This document shows, piece by piece, positions 25,916-34,732 of a stretch of DNA of 64,000 bases. The notes under the pieces are model-generated. The model ran no database searches, had not been told where the DNA came from, and was given only the letters and a program-made list of their open reading frames with translations. Origin of the DNA: Miniphocaeibacter sp012841535 (GTDB taxonomy: Bacteria > Bacillota > Clostridia > Tissierellales > Peptoniphilaceae); NCBI RefSeq assembly GCF_049274025.1, contig NZ_JBASRV010000017.1; one strand, given 5' to 3'. The translations under genes were made by a program, and so were the position numbers. Within the stretch, counting starts at the first letter, position 1; each line of letters starts with the position of its first letter.

Positions 25916-26736
25916 TGAATTTTAAGGAAATAGAAATTGAGAATAATAAAATAATAAATAAGTTAACAAGGGAAAACTATGCTGTTTACAAGAAAATAGA
26001 CTACTATCTTGGACTGAATGACGGTATAGATAAGAGTAAATTACTAATAAAAAACGACATTGTTAATATGCTTTACGATGGGCAAAGTAGGGGAGACAAC
26101 TGGGAAGAAGTAATTGGAGAGGACTACAAGGCCTTTGCCGATGAAATATATGAATCTAAGAAAAAGATGGGCTTTAAATTAATCTTCCTGTATTTTATTA
26201 GAAATTTGACCATAGGACTTTTAGTAACAATGTTATTAAATATATTTTTCAACCTTGTGACCATATCCTATGTAAAACAAAGTCCAGGTAAAATCAGAGT
26301 TTTTGACCTTAGTATTTTTACAATATTTATAGTAATTTTAACAGATATATTTTTTATAAAAATTCAAAATATTAGAAAGGTATTTAGTGGCAAGGTATTT
26401 GGAATTGTAGTATCTTTAGGATTTATTGCAGCAATGTTTTATCCAATAATAGAAAATAAAATAGGATATGGCTTTACTCTTACAGCCTTTATAGTTCTAG
26501 CTGTACTATCTGTAATTTTGTTTTTTATTAAGCCAAAGGAGAAAAATGTACAAAAATACTATATTACTATATTTTCAATTTTTATAGCAATGATGGTACT
26601 TGCACAGTTTTTAAGACTGCCAGAGTTTTGGATTGGTGAAAAAACATATATGGTTCTATTTGTTCTTAATATAATACTTGTAATTTTACTAAGTAAAAAA
26701 TACAAAAGGGAAGTAAATACTTGGATTAACTCTTAG
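25915..26736 (+). CDS. PadR-linked membrane protein, tandem paralogue 5
   Basis: 273 residues, the longest copy, with six or seven hydrophobic helices instead of four. The N-domain is nearly that of copy 4: MNFKEIEIENNKIINKLTRENY and IKNDIVNMLYDGQSRGDNWEEVIGED. The start is GTG, overlapping the preceding TAG by one base, with AGGGAG upstream as RBS. The extra helices at the C-terminus are the main difference. Confidence 0.75.
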   Translation: MNFKEIEIENNKIINKLTRENYAVYKKIDYYLGLNDGIDKSKLLIKNDIVNMLYDGQSRGDNWEEVIGEDYKAFADEIYESKKKMGFKLIFLYFIRNLTIGLLVTMLLNIFFNLVTISYVKQSPGKIRVFDLSIFTIFIVILTDIFFIKIQNIRKVFSGKVFGIVVSLGFIAAMFYPIIENKIGYGFTLTAFIVLAVLSVILFFIKPKEKNVQKYYITIFSIFIAMMVLAQFLRLPEFWIGEKTYMVLFVLNIILVILLSKKYKREVNTWINS

Positions 26737-26746
26737 GAGGAAGTAT

Positions 26747-27439
26747 ATGAAATATTCTGAATTAAAGAAATGTAATAGTGATTTAAAATCTCAATTAAAT
26801 GGAGATTATTATTCGACCTATAAGGATGTTGAACATTATTTAAGGGCAAAAATAAAATCCACCATAGATATAGATATAGTTTTATACGATATTTTAAATA
26901 TGTTTTTAGATGGACAAAATAGAGGGGAAGACATTAGTAATATTGTAGAAAATATTGATGATTTTGGAAGAGAAGTATTAAAGAATTATACAAAACCAAG
27001 TTTTTTAAGTAGATTAATATCCCTACTATATGACTGTAGTTATTTTATTATAGCATATTTTATTCTAGTAATATTTTCTTTACTGGATTTAGACAAATCC
27101 TCAGGAAATATATTGACCTACAGGGTGAATTTGGATTTAAGCTTACAAGGAATGGTGCTAGGTTTTTTAATAGGTGGTATTATTATATTTGTATTAAATA
27201 AATATACTAAACCGAGTTTTAGGAAAAAATATAAAATCATACAAATAATAATGAGTTTTATAGCGGCTATATTAATAATTATATTTGGAAATATTATTTT
27301 TAACACTTGGTTTTTTGAAAACCCAATAATAATAAACACCAGTCTACTTTCCCTTATAATTATATCCCTTATAATAATTCTCTTAGTATTATATGTAAGA
27401 AAGTTAGCTAATAGTAAGGTGGAAAAAATAATAGCTTAA
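26747..27439 (+). CDS. PadR-linked membrane protein, tandem paralogue 6
   Basis: 230 residues. N-domain: MKYSELKKCNSDLKSQLNGDYY, then LYDILNMFLDGQNRGEDISNIVENIDDFGREVL. Four helices follow, with a basic loop (NKYTKPSFRKKYK). RBS TAGGAGGAAG. It is closest to the broken copy 7 in its N-domain. Confidence 0.75.
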   Translation: MKYSELKKCNSDLKSQLNGDYYSTYKDVEHYLRAKIKSTIDIDIVLYDILNMFLDGQNRGEDISNIVENIDDFGREVLKNYTKPSFLSRLISLLYDCSYFIIAYFILVIFSLLDLDKSSGNILTYRVNLDLSLQGMVLGFLIGGIIIFVLNKYTKPSFRKKYKIIQIIMSFIAAILIIIFGNIIFNTWFFENPIIINTSLLSLIIISLIIILLVLYVRKLANSKVEKIIA

Positions 27440-27467
27440 TATATTACTTAATAAAAGGGAGTTTGCA

Positions 27468-28144
27468 ATGAAATATAAGGATTTATTAGAAATAAATGAG
27501 GAATTAAAAGGTAAGTTAAATAGGGAGTATTATGGTATATTCAAGGATATAAATACTTATATAACTATAAAAATAGGAAATAATATCGACTCTAATGTAA
27601 TAATGAACGATATTTTAAACATGTTTGTTGAAGCCCAGGAAAGAAGGGAAGAAATTGGAAATATTATAGGAAATGAGACGGATATAAAGGAATTTTGTGA
27701 CAGTATGATAGAAACTACGGTAAAATTACCCTTAAAGATAAATATATAGAATTTTTTACAGAAGCTTCCCTTATGTTAGCAGGAATGCCTGTGATTTTAT
27801 ATTTGTTAGAGATATTCTTTGGTAAAACAAAATTTTTCCAACCCTTAATTATAAGTTTAAAAGTAGTCCTATACTGGCTAGTAATATGGTCCCTGCCTGT
27901 AATCTATAGGTTAATAGTAAGAAGGAGCAAACCAACAGATAGGGAATTTATTGGTTTTTATTATTACTTAACGGTCTTCATACTCATAGTAGTTTTTCTT
28001 CTGTTAATGGATAAGTTAAATCTTTCAGAGCTTTTACTTACAGTGGATTTTAAAATACTAGTAGCTACTACAATTATTGGAACAATATTGTCCATTGTTA
28101 CTATTAGGGCTATGAATAAAAAAATGGATAAGGTCTTAAAATAG
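27468..28144 (+). pseudogene. PadR-linked membrane protein, tandem paralogue 7, frameshifted
   Basis: The first frame (MKYKDLLEINEELKGKLNREYY... MNDILNMFVEAQERREEIGNIIGN) stops at 27749 after 93 residues. The membrane part is open in another frame to 28144 (IEFFTEASLMLAGMPVILYLL onward). Joining them near the A-run at about 27720-27740 gives a protein of about 225 residues with the array's usual layout. One indel explains the break. The gene is last in the array and may be decaying. If both halves were made, the first would be a free soluble N-domain. Confidence 0.8.
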
Positions 28145-28204
28145 TTCTTTTTCTTAATTAGAATAATATTGTATAATATTCTATATTAAGATTTTGGAGG
28201 AACT

Positions 28205-28687
28205 ATGAATTATACTTTAAGAATAGCAGATAAAAAAGACAGTGTCTTTTTAGCCAAGGCAAGAATAGATTTTTTAGGTCTTCTTGGTTATGAAATCTCC
28301 CAGGAAGAATATAGGGATGTTTTAAATTTATTAATTAAACAAATTGAAGAGAAAATCAACAAAACATTAGTGTGTGTTTTAGCTGAATACAATAATCAAG
28401 TAATTGGAACAGCCTACATGACAATTGAAGAAAGACTGTACCACCCTGAAACACCAAATGGTATACAGGCTAATATTGTAAATGTCTATACTAAGGAAAG
28501 TTTTAGGGGGCAAGGAATTGCTTCTGCAATGGTTAAAAAGTTAATGGAATGTTCTAAAGACTATAATATTGAAAAGTTGACTTTAGATGCAACAAAAATG
28601 GGGGAAAGTGTATACAGAGGATTAGGATTCTCATCTGAAAAAGATCCAATTTTACCTACACCAATGTACTTCTATACAAATAAATAG
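28205..28687 (+). CDS. GNAT N-acetyltransferase
   Basis: 160 residues. The acetyl-CoA motif is VYTKESFRGQGIASAMVKKLM, with KLTLDATKMGESVYRGLGF as the next segment. The N-terminal part is helical with FLGLLGYEISQEEY. The pattern of a long helical N-terminus and VLAEYNNQVIGTAYM strand is common in clostridial GNATs of unknown substrate. RBS GGAGGA. A strong terminator follows. Confidence 0.85.
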   Translation: MNYTLRIADKKDSVFLAKARIDFLGLLGYEISQEEYRDVLNLLIKQIEEKINKTLVCVLAEYNNQVIGTAYMTIEERLYHPETPNGIQANIVNVYTKESFRGQGIASAMVKKLMECSKDYNIEKLTLDATKMGESVYRGLGFSSEKDPILPTPMYFYTNK

Positions 28688-28713
28688 ATAAATGAGTATT
28701 AAAAATAGACATA

Positions 28714-28746
28714 AAGAAGGCGTTACTTAAGTAACGCCTTCTTTTT
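28714..28746 (+). terminator. Strong terminator after the GNAT gene
   Basis: A 30-bp perfect palindrome (28714-28743) centred on ACTTAAGT with GAAGGCG arms, followed by T's. Confidence 0.9.
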
Positions 28747-28868
28747 ATTGAAAGGGGAAGGATTTAAATACAATTATGTATATAAATTCTTCTATATATA
28801 TAATATACGTAAATTCATTATTTTTCAAACATATTTATTAAAATTATTATATATTAAAAAATATTACT

Positions 28869-28912
28869 GAATATTGTAAGAATATTGTAAGAAATATGTA
28901 ATAATTTCTTAA
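28869..28912 (+). promoter_or_regulatory. Four tandem 11-bp units, likely response-regulator sites
   Basis: GAATATTGTAA twice (28869-28879, 28880-28890), GAAATATGTAA (28891-28901), TAATTTCTTAA (28902-28912). A promoter-like TTGAAA (28918) and TAGAAT/TATATA (28935-28945) follow. The 11-bp period matches OmpR/PhoB-type dimers bound on one face of the helix. The same unit type occurs at 48860-48903 and 29670-29691. The rest of the AT-rich gap 28747-29043 shows nothing else. Confidence 0.55.
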
Positions 28913-29043
28913 AGTTATTGAAACTTTTGCTTGTTAGAATATATATGACAAGAAAAAACAGATATTTATTAATTTTAAAATTTAATATTTATAAAATTTA
29001 TTTAAATTATATTATTTTATACTTCATAAGAGAGGAGTTTATT

Positions 29044-29655
29044 ATGAAAAGATTAATAGGACTAGGATTGATGGTTTTAATAACTTTAGGTGGAATTTGT
29101 TATTTCTTTGGCTCTGATTTTGAAAAACCAGAGGAATATAATTATTCTGTAATAAATGAAACTAGTAAAAAGTTTAAAAAATTAGGGATTTCAAATAAAA
29201 GATTTACTACTGTTTTAACAGATGTTAGTGATGAAAATTTAGAAAACAATAGGGAATTATTTTTCTTAGTTGAGAAATTAGAAAAGGACAATATTTTTTC
29301 AATTAAAGCTATAGATGAATCTGAAGAGATTTATGAAGGTACAATAAAGGTTAAGGAAAATGAACAATTAATTATTAAAGATATTGTAGGAAATAAGTTA
29401 GTTACTAATAAAGATGTAGATGAGGCAGTTGATAATATAGATTTTAATATAAAGAATATTGTAAAGAACTGGGACTATAAGGTAGAAAAAAACAAAGTAA
29501 AATCAAAATATATCGGTAAACATAAAAATGCGACTAAGGTTATGGGAAAGGATTTAGAAATAAAAAGTTCAGATATAGTTAATCCAAATGAAGTGGCAAA
29601 TGTTAGTTACGAACGAGGACATAGGAATTATTCCTGGATAAATATATACCATTAA
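29044..29655 (+). CDS. Unrecognised membrane-anchored extracellular protein
   Basis: 203 residues from the ATG at 29044, behind AGAGAGGAG; a longer frame to 28918 has no RBS and is not used. One N-terminal hydrophobic helix (4-24, MKRLIGLGLMVLITLGGI) anchors or exports it. There is no clear lipobox. The rest is a charged beta-type domain with no motif I know. The 11-bp repeat array upstream suggests control by a response regulator and a role in the envelope. Confidence 0.6.
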   Translation: MKRLIGLGLMVLITLGGICYFFGSDFEKPEEYNYSVINETSKKFKKLGISNKRFTTVLTDVSDENLENNRELFFLVEKLEKDNIFSIKAIDESEEIYEGTIKVKENEQLIIKDIVGNKLVTNKDVDEAVDNIDFNIKNIVKNWDYKVEKNKVKSKYIGKHKNATKVMGKDLEIKSSDIVNPNEVANVSYERGHRNYSWINIYH

Positions 29656-29669
29656 AAATAAAATAGTTA

Positions 29670-29691
29670 GGTAATTGTAGTAATTTCTTAG
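29670..29691 (+). promoter_or_regulatory. Two 11-bp units before the paralogue pair
   Basis: GGTAATTGTAG and TAATTTCTTAG sit 23 bp upstream of a -10-like TATTAT (29715-29720). The second unit differs by one base from the units at 28902-28912 and 48871-48881. Confidence 0.45.
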
Positions 29692-29741
29692 ATATTTAGG
29701 AGTTTTTTCTTTGGTATTATATTTGTAATAAGGAGAAGATT

Positions 29742-30161
29742 ATGAAAAATTCAATTAGTAAAGTAAATATTTATGAAAATTTATTTGTAAAAAGCATTGG
29801 AAAATTAAGGGAAAACATTAAGACAATAGATGAAATGGTAAAAATATTAATGGGAAGGTATTTGTTAGAGCCCTATGAAAATAAGGACTTTACCCTAAAG
29901 GTGTTGGAAAATACAAATGAAAAATATGGAGAAGAAAAGTATTTAAGCCTTAATAATATTGAAACCTATAAATTGAAATTTAAAAATAGTTTTTATCTTG
30001 TAGGTTTTAATAGAAGTAATAATGGTGTTTATGTAGAGGGAAATGAATGGTTAAAAAAACAGCTAATACTTTTAAGAGGTTTAAATAAAGAGGAGTTAAG
30101 TAATATATTTTTAGTAGGGGAGTACTTGTATTTAAAGGAGGAGTCTTATGTATGTAGTTGA
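29742..30161 (+). CDS. Unknown protein, paralogue pair member 1
   Basis: 139 residues, soluble. It shares its C-terminal half with the next gene: NNGVYVEGNEWLKKQLILLRGLNKEELSNIF (in pieces) aligns with NNGFYIEGSNLLKRR... RGLSEEEINNIF. The middle has EKYGEEKYLSLNNIETYKL, matching EKYGKTNNVNNIKGYKL. I do not recognise the family. RBS AAGGAGAAG. The end overlaps the next gene by 14 bp. Confidence 0.65.
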   Translation: MKNSISKVNIYENLFVKSIGKLRENIKTIDEMVKILMGRYLLEPYENKDFTLKVLENTNEKYGEEKYLSLNNIETYKLKFKNSFYLVGFNRSNNGVYVEGNEWLKKQLILLRGLNKEELSNIFLVGEYLYLKEESYVCS

Positions 30162-30615
30162 GACTTTCCACAATGCAGATAGAAGTTTTATAAGAAAATA
30201 CAAACTAATATATGAAAATGGTAAAAAATATCTTAGGCCCAATTTAAAAAATATTGAAGATATATTATTGAAACTTAAGGAAAAATATACAGTTGTGGAT
30301 TTTAACAATAAAAGATTTATAGAAGTAGTAAAAATTAACACAGATGAAAAATATGGGAAAACAAATAATGTTAATAATATTAAGGGCTATAAACTTATAA
30401 ATGACGAAAAATCAAAGGATTTATTTTTAAAAAGAGAAGAAGCTTTTAAAGATATGGGAAATATATTAATAGGAATAAATTTAGATAATAATGGTTTTTA
30501 TATTGAAGGAAGTAATTTATTAAAAAGAAGAATTATTTGTAAAAGAGGGCTTTCTGAAGAAGAAATAAACAATATTTTTTTAGCAACAGAATATATACTT
30601 TGTAATAATGATTAA
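30148..30615 (+). CDS. Unknown protein, paralogue pair member 2
   Basis: 155 residues, soluble, homologous to the preceding gene. The N-terminus (MYVVETFHNADRSFIRKYKLIYENGKKYL) is distinct. The shared core has the conserved segments DEKYGK, NNIKGYKL, NNGFYIEG and RGLSEEEINNIFLATEYI. RBS GGAGGAG lies inside the upstream gene's end, so translation is coupled. A terminator follows. Function unknown. Confidence 0.65.
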   Translation: MYVVETFHNADRSFIRKYKLIYENGKKYLRPNLKNIEDILLKLKEKYTVVDFNNKRFIEVVKINTDEKYGKTNNVNNIKGYKLINDEKSKDLFLKREEAFKDMGNILIGINLDNNGFYIEGSNLLKRRIICKRGLSEEEINNIFLATEYILCNND

Positions 30616-30626
30616 AATTAAGATAC

Positions 30627-30658
30627 AAATGCATTACTGTAAAAGTGGTGCATTTTTT
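30627..30658 (+). terminator. Terminator after the paralogue pair
   Basis: AAATGCATTAC pairs with GTGGTGCATTT (11 bp, two G-T pairs) across a 7-nt loop and runs into T's. Confidence 0.75.
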
Positions 30659-30735
30659 ATTCGCTAACAGTCTACGGCTCGTGGATTGTATTTTATAGAT
30701 TTTACAAATAGAATGTTCAAGAGGTGTATGAAAAA

Positions 30736-31095
30736 ATGGACAAGGAAAAAAGAAAGATATTATTAGAGAATTATAAAAATAGGAAGCCGGAAAAGGGGAT
30801 ACTTTCTATTAAAAATAAAACTGAGGAAATAGAATTTTTAACTATAGCTAAGGATAAAAAAGCGAATATTAATAGTATAAAGATGAAATTAAATACAAAT
30901 TGGCATCCTAATAAAGAACTACAGGACCTATGGAATAAATACGGTGAAGGGGATTTTGAAATAGATTTAATTGAAAAATTAAAGTACGATGATCCAAAAG
31001 AAGATTATACTAGGGAATTAAATGAGTTACTGGAAATATTATTGTTAGAAAAGAAGGATGCAAGAAGATTGGAGAAGAAAAAAAGTAACTTGTAA
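30736..31095 (+). CDS. GIY-YIG family-like small protein
   Basis: 119 residues from the ATG at 30736, 9 bp after GAGGTG; the GTG at 30724 lies inside that RBS. The sequence (LLENYKNRKPEKGILSIKNK... NWHPNKELQDLWNKYGEGDFEIDLIEKLKY) resembles a family of small Firmicutes proteins filed under GIY-YIG nucleases. The GIY and YIG tripeptides themselves are not kept (GILSI, FLTIA), and the N-x-H-x-N-x2-L-Q segment is the best-kept part. It may not be an active nuclease. Confidence 0.6.
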   Translation: MDKEKRKILLENYKNRKPEKGILSIKNKTEEIEFLTIAKDKKANINSIKMKLNTNWHPNKELQDLWNKYGEGDFEIDLIEKLKYDDPKEDYTRELNELLEILLLEKKDARRLEKKKSNL

Positions 31096-31193
31096 GTAAT
31101 TTATATTTACAGGATAAGATATAAAGCTTTATTTGTTCATTAAAAAGAGTTAAAATATAGTAAAGGGATATGTTATTTTGGAGGCATTATACT

Positions 31194-31784
31194 ATGGACT
31201 GTGCTAAAATTGGTGAGTTAATTTACAACTTAAGAAAAGAACAGGGATTGACTCAAAAAAACATTGCAGACAAATTGAATATTAGTAATAAAACCGTATC
31301 GAAATGGGAAAGAGGATTAGGCTGTCCTGATATTGCCCTTTGGAATGATCTTTCGGAAATATTAAATATAGATATTTCTCAAATGATGACTGGTGAAATT
31401 AGTTTAAATAAAGAGGATATTGGAAAATTATCCAGAATTCGTTTTTATACATGTCCAAATTGTAAAAATATTTTAACTAGTACAGGAGTAGCTACAATAT
31501 TTTGTTGTGGAAGAAAACTGGACCCACTTATTCCTAAGAAAAATGAATTTGTTAAGGTGAAAATTAACATTTCAGATATTGAGTACTATATTACAACAGA
31601 TCATGAGATGAATAGACAAGCCTATATATTATTTGCAGCCTATGTAAAAAATGACAATGTTTTTATTAGAAGAATGTATCCGGAACAGAGTCCTAATTTT
31701 AGAATTCCCTATACATCAGGAGGAAAATTATATATTTATAGCACAAAATTTGGATTTTTAAATATAGACAATGGATTTAATTAA
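31194..31784 (+). CDS. HTH (XRE) regulator with C-terminal desulfoferrodoxin-like domain
   Basis: 196 residues from the ATG at 31194, 10 bp after GGAGG. Residues 5-60 are an XRE helix-turn-helix (IGELIYNLRKEQGLTQKNIA... ISNKTVSKWERG). A Cys-rich segment follows (CPNCKNILTSTGVATIFCCG). The C-terminal part (YYITTDHEMNRQAYILFAAYVKNDNVFIRRMYPEQ) resembles the end of a superoxide reductase/desulfoferrodoxin domain, but the metal-binding histidine pattern is incomplete. It may sense metal or redox state. Monocistronic with its own terminator. Confidence 0.75.
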   Translation: MDCAKIGELIYNLRKEQGLTQKNIADKLNISNKTVSKWERGLGCPDIALWNDLSEILNIDISQMMTGEISLNKEDIGKLSRIRFYTCPNCKNILTSTGVATIFCCGRKLDPLIPKKNEFVKVKINISDIEYYITTDHEMNRQAYILFAAYVKNDNVFIRRMYPEQSPNFRIPYTSGGKLYIYSTKFGFLNIDNGFN

Positions 31785-31795
31785 ATATAAATTTT

Positions 31796-31827
31796 AACCC
31801 TGGTAAATTTTACTAGGGTTTTTTTAT
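31796..31827 (+). terminator. Terminator after the HTH gene
   Basis: AACCCTGGTAAA (31796-31807) pairs with TTTACTAGGGTT (31809-31820), with one mismatch, then TTTTTTT. Confidence 0.85.
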
Positions 31828-31995
31828 GCTATTAAAAAATTATTAATAATATTTATTAAAATATTGGGTAGTAAAATAATTGGGAAAGAATAAAGATAAA
31901 GAACAAATACATATATGAATACTAAATATAGTGCTATACTAAATTTAGGAGCAATAATGATTATAAATTTTTAAATTGCAAAAGGAGGGATAGTA

Positions 31996-33219
31996 GTGGA
32001 TATAATTGAAAGATTTAAAAACTATGTAAAAATTGAAACAACATCAGATGCTAACAGTACAACAGTACCAAGTACTAAAACTCAACTGGACTTTGCTAAA
32101 AAATTAGCTGAGGAGCTAAGGGAAATTGGATTAGTGGATATTGTTCAAGATAAAAAGGGATATGTTTATGGAAAGCTTGAAGGAAATATTGAAAAACATA
32201 TACCTACTGTTGGATTTATAGCTCATATGGACACATCTTCGGATTTTATTGGAAAAGATGTAAATCCTCAACAATTTGTCTATACCGGTGGAGATATTAA
32301 ATTAAATGATAATTGTGTAATGACTGTTAAGGAGTTTCCATTTTTAAAGGATTTAGAAGGGCAGGAATTAATTACTACAGATGGAACAACGCTTTTAGGA
32401 GCAGACAATAAGGCAGGAATTGCAATAATAATAGATGCAATGAAGTATTTGAAGGAACACCCTGAAATTAAACATGGACATATTCAAGTTGGTTTTACTC
32501 CAGATGAAGAAATAGGACGAGGAGCAGACCATTTTGATGTACATGGCTTTAATGCAGATTTTGCCTATACAGTAGACGGTGGTCCAATTGGGGAGTTAGA
32601 GTTTGAAAACTTTAATGCAGCTACTGCAAAAATAAAAATTAGGGGACAAAGTGTTCATCCTGGTACAGCAAAAAATATTATGGTTAATTCCCTTTTAATT
32701 GCCATGGAATTGGAAAACATGCTTCCTAAAAATGAAAAGCCTGAATATACAGAAGGTTATGAAGGATTTTTCCTTTTAAAGGATATGCAAGGCAATGTTG
32801 AATATACAGAAATGGAATATATAATAAGGGATCATTCTATGGAAAAATTCGAGAAAAAGAAAAGTTTACTTGAAAATATAGTGGAATTTTTAAATGAGAA
32901 ATATGGTAATATAATCGAATTGGAATTAGATGACAGCTATTATAACATGAGGGAGAAAATAGAGCCTCATATGGAAATAATAGACCTAGCTGAAATGTCT
33001 ATGAAACAGTTGGGAATAGAACCTAATATAAAGGCAATACGTGGTGGAACAGATGGTGCTAGACTTTCCTACATGGGACTGCCAACACCAAATTTATTTA
33101 CCGGAGGTTATAATTTCCATGGTAAATTTGAATTAATTCCAACAGAGTCAATGAGAAAGGCTTCACAGCTACTAGTTAAAATAGCTGAAAATATGGTAAC
33201 AGAAGATATTATAGGATAA
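31996..33219 (+). CDS. pepT: Peptidase T (tripeptidase)
   Basis: 407 residues, usual length (M20B). GTG start at 31996 behind AAAGGAGGG. Metal ligands are visible in GFIAHMDTSSDF, TLLGADNKAGIA, FTPDEEIGRGADHFD and, at the C-terminus, the FTGGYNFHGKFE histidine. The dimerisation/lid domain is in the centre (IRGQSVHPGTAKN). It releases the N-terminal residue from tripeptides. PepD follows after a weak hairpin. Confidence 0.96.
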   Translation: MDIIERFKNYVKIETTSDANSTTVPSTKTQLDFAKKLAEELREIGLVDIVQDKKGYVYGKLEGNIEKHIPTVGFIAHMDTSSDFIGKDVNPQQFVYTGGDIKLNDNCVMTVKEFPFLKDLEGQELITTDGTTLLGADNKAGIAIIIDAMKYLKEHPEIKHGHIQVGFTPDEEIGRGADHFDVHGFNADFAYTVDGGPIGELEFENFNAATAKIKIRGQSVHPGTAKNIMVNSLLIAMELENMLPKNEKPEYTEGYEGFFLLKDMQGNVEYTEMEYIIRDHSMEKFEKKKSLLENIVEFLNEKYGNIIELELDDSYYNMREKIEPHMEIIDLAEMSMKQLGIEPNIKAIRGGTDGARLSYMGLPTPNLFTGGYNFHGKFELIPTESMRKASQLLVKIAENMVTEDIIG

Positions 33220-33240
33220 CTGAAAAGTTATCCTTATTTT
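33213..33240 (+). terminator. Weak hairpin between pepT and pepD
   Basis: AGGATAAC (33213-33220) and GTTATCCT (33227-33234) form a stem that includes the pepT stop codon, followed by TATTTT. It is likely an attenuator or partial terminator. Confidence 0.5.
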
Positions 33241-33250
33241 AGGAGGATAT

Positions 33251-34699
33251 ATGGGAAAATTAACAGGATTAAAACCGGAAAGAGTATTTTATTATTTTGA
33301 GGAATTAACAAAAATTCCAAGATGTAGTTATAATGAAAAAGCCGTAAGTGATTATTTAAAATCCCTAGGAGAAAAATTAGGCTTGGAAACTATTCAAGAC
33401 GAAAGTTTAAATATAATAATGAAAAAACCTGCAACAAAGGGATATGAAAATTCTGTAGGAATAGTAATTCAAAGTCATATGGATATGGTTTGTGAAAAAG
33501 AAGAAGGTTCAAATCATAACTTTACATGTGACCCCTTGGAAATATTTGTTGAAGGTGATTTAATAAAGGCAAATAAAACTACCCTAGGTGGCGATGACGG
33601 TATAGGTGTAGCAATGGGGCTGGCATTAATGGAAGACAATGAACTAGAGCATCCTAAAATGGAACTAGTTGTTACAGTAGAAGAAGAAGTTAAAATGACC
33701 GGTGCCTTTAATTTGTCGAATAAAGTACTAGAAGGACGAAAATTAATTAATATTGACTCTGATGAAGAGGGAATACTTACTATGGGTTCTGCCGGTGGTG
33801 AAGCAATAGATATAAAACTACCTTTAAATTTTGAAGAGGTAGAAAATTCTACTAATTATGAAGTTAATATTTCCGGTTTACTTGGAGGTCATTCAGGTAT
33901 GGAAATTGGAAATGGCAAGGGGAATGCCATTAGAATACTAAGTGAAGTTTTAGAGGAAATATTTAAAATTACTGAATTTAAAATAGTAAGCATTTCCGGT
34001 GGAACTAAGGACAATGCAATACCAAGAGATGCAGTTGGAATTATTTCCATAGCTACTAGTAGTGAGAATAAGCTATTGGAAAATTTAGAAAATATTAAGA
34101 AAATAGTTAAGGAGAACAATAAAAAAATTGAAGGAGATTTAAATATTAGTATAGAAAAGGTTAATAAATCTTCAAAGGCAATGTCTAAAAAGAATACAGA
34201 AGATATTTTACACCTACTAAAAAATATTCACATTGGACCTTTTACCATGATTCCAGGAAATGAAACAATTGTAGAAAGTTCTTCAAATTTAGCCCTTGTA
34301 AGAACAGAAGAAGAAATATTTTCTATTAGGGTTTCTGAAAGAAGTTCGTCTCCTAAATCTATGGAAAAACTAAGAAATACTATTATTGAAGTTGTAGAAA
34401 AAACAGATGCCAAACTAACAACAGGAGATAACTATCCTGCATGGGAGTATAAGCCTGTATCACAGTTAAGGGAAACAGCAGTTAGGGTATATAAGGAATT
34501 ATTTAATAAGGATTTAGTCACAACTGTAATACATGCCGGTCTTGAATGTGGAATATTAAATGAAAAATATCCTGACATGGATATAATTTCAGTAGGACCA
34601 AATATGAGATTTATTCATACACCTGATGAAGAATTATCTATTTCTTCAACAGAAAGGGTTTATAAATTTGTAAGAAGATTAATAGAGGAATCTAAGTAA
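33251..34699 (+). CDS. pepD: Aminoacyl-histidine dipeptidase (PepD, M20C)
   Basis: 482 residues, the family's normal length. Metal ligands: IQSHMDMVCEKEEGS, TTLGGDDGIGVAMGLALM and VTVEEEVKMTGA. A lid domain with GLLGGHSGMEIGNGKGNA and a C-terminal VIHAGLECG... FIHTPDEE complete the pattern. It cleaves Xaa-His and other dipeptides with Zn. RBS AGGAGG. It forms a peptide-use pair with pepT. Confidence 0.95.
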   Translation: MGKLTGLKPERVFYYFEELTKIPRCSYNEKAVSDYLKSLGEKLGLETIQDESLNIIMKKPATKGYENSVGIVIQSHMDMVCEKEEGSNHNFTCDPLEIFVEGDLIKANKTTLGGDDGIGVAMGLALMEDNELEHPKMELVVTVEEEVKMTGAFNLSNKVLEGRKLINIDSDEEGILTMGSAGGEAIDIKLPLNFEEVENSTNYEVNISGLLGGHSGMEIGNGKGNAIRILSEVLEEIFKITEFKIVSISGGTKDNAIPRDAVGIISIATSSENKLLENLENIKKIVKENNKKIEGDLNISIEKVNKSSKAMSKKNTEDILHLLKNIHIGPFTMIPGNETIVESSSNLALVRTEEEIFSIRVSERSSSPKSMEKLRNTIIEVVEKTDAKLTTGDNYPAWEYKPVSQLRETAVRVYKELFNKDLVTTVIHAGLECGILNEKYPDMDIISVGPNMRFIHTPDEELSISSTERVYKFVRRLIEESK

Positions 34700-34700
34700 A

Positions 34701-34723
34701 AGAGGGGAACACCCCTCTTTTTT
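34701..34723. terminator. Terminator between pepD and the TraX-like gene
   Basis: AGAGGGG (34701-34707) pairs with CCCCTCT (34712-34718), then T's on the plus strand and A's upstream, so it can serve both convergent genes. Confidence 0.88.
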
Positions 34724-34732
34724 ACTATAAGT

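Noticed and set aside
28918..29043. N-terminal extension of the 29044 gene
   Set aside because: No RBS, overlaps the promoter-like region, and the ATG at 29044 has a strong RBS and starts a signal-like helix.
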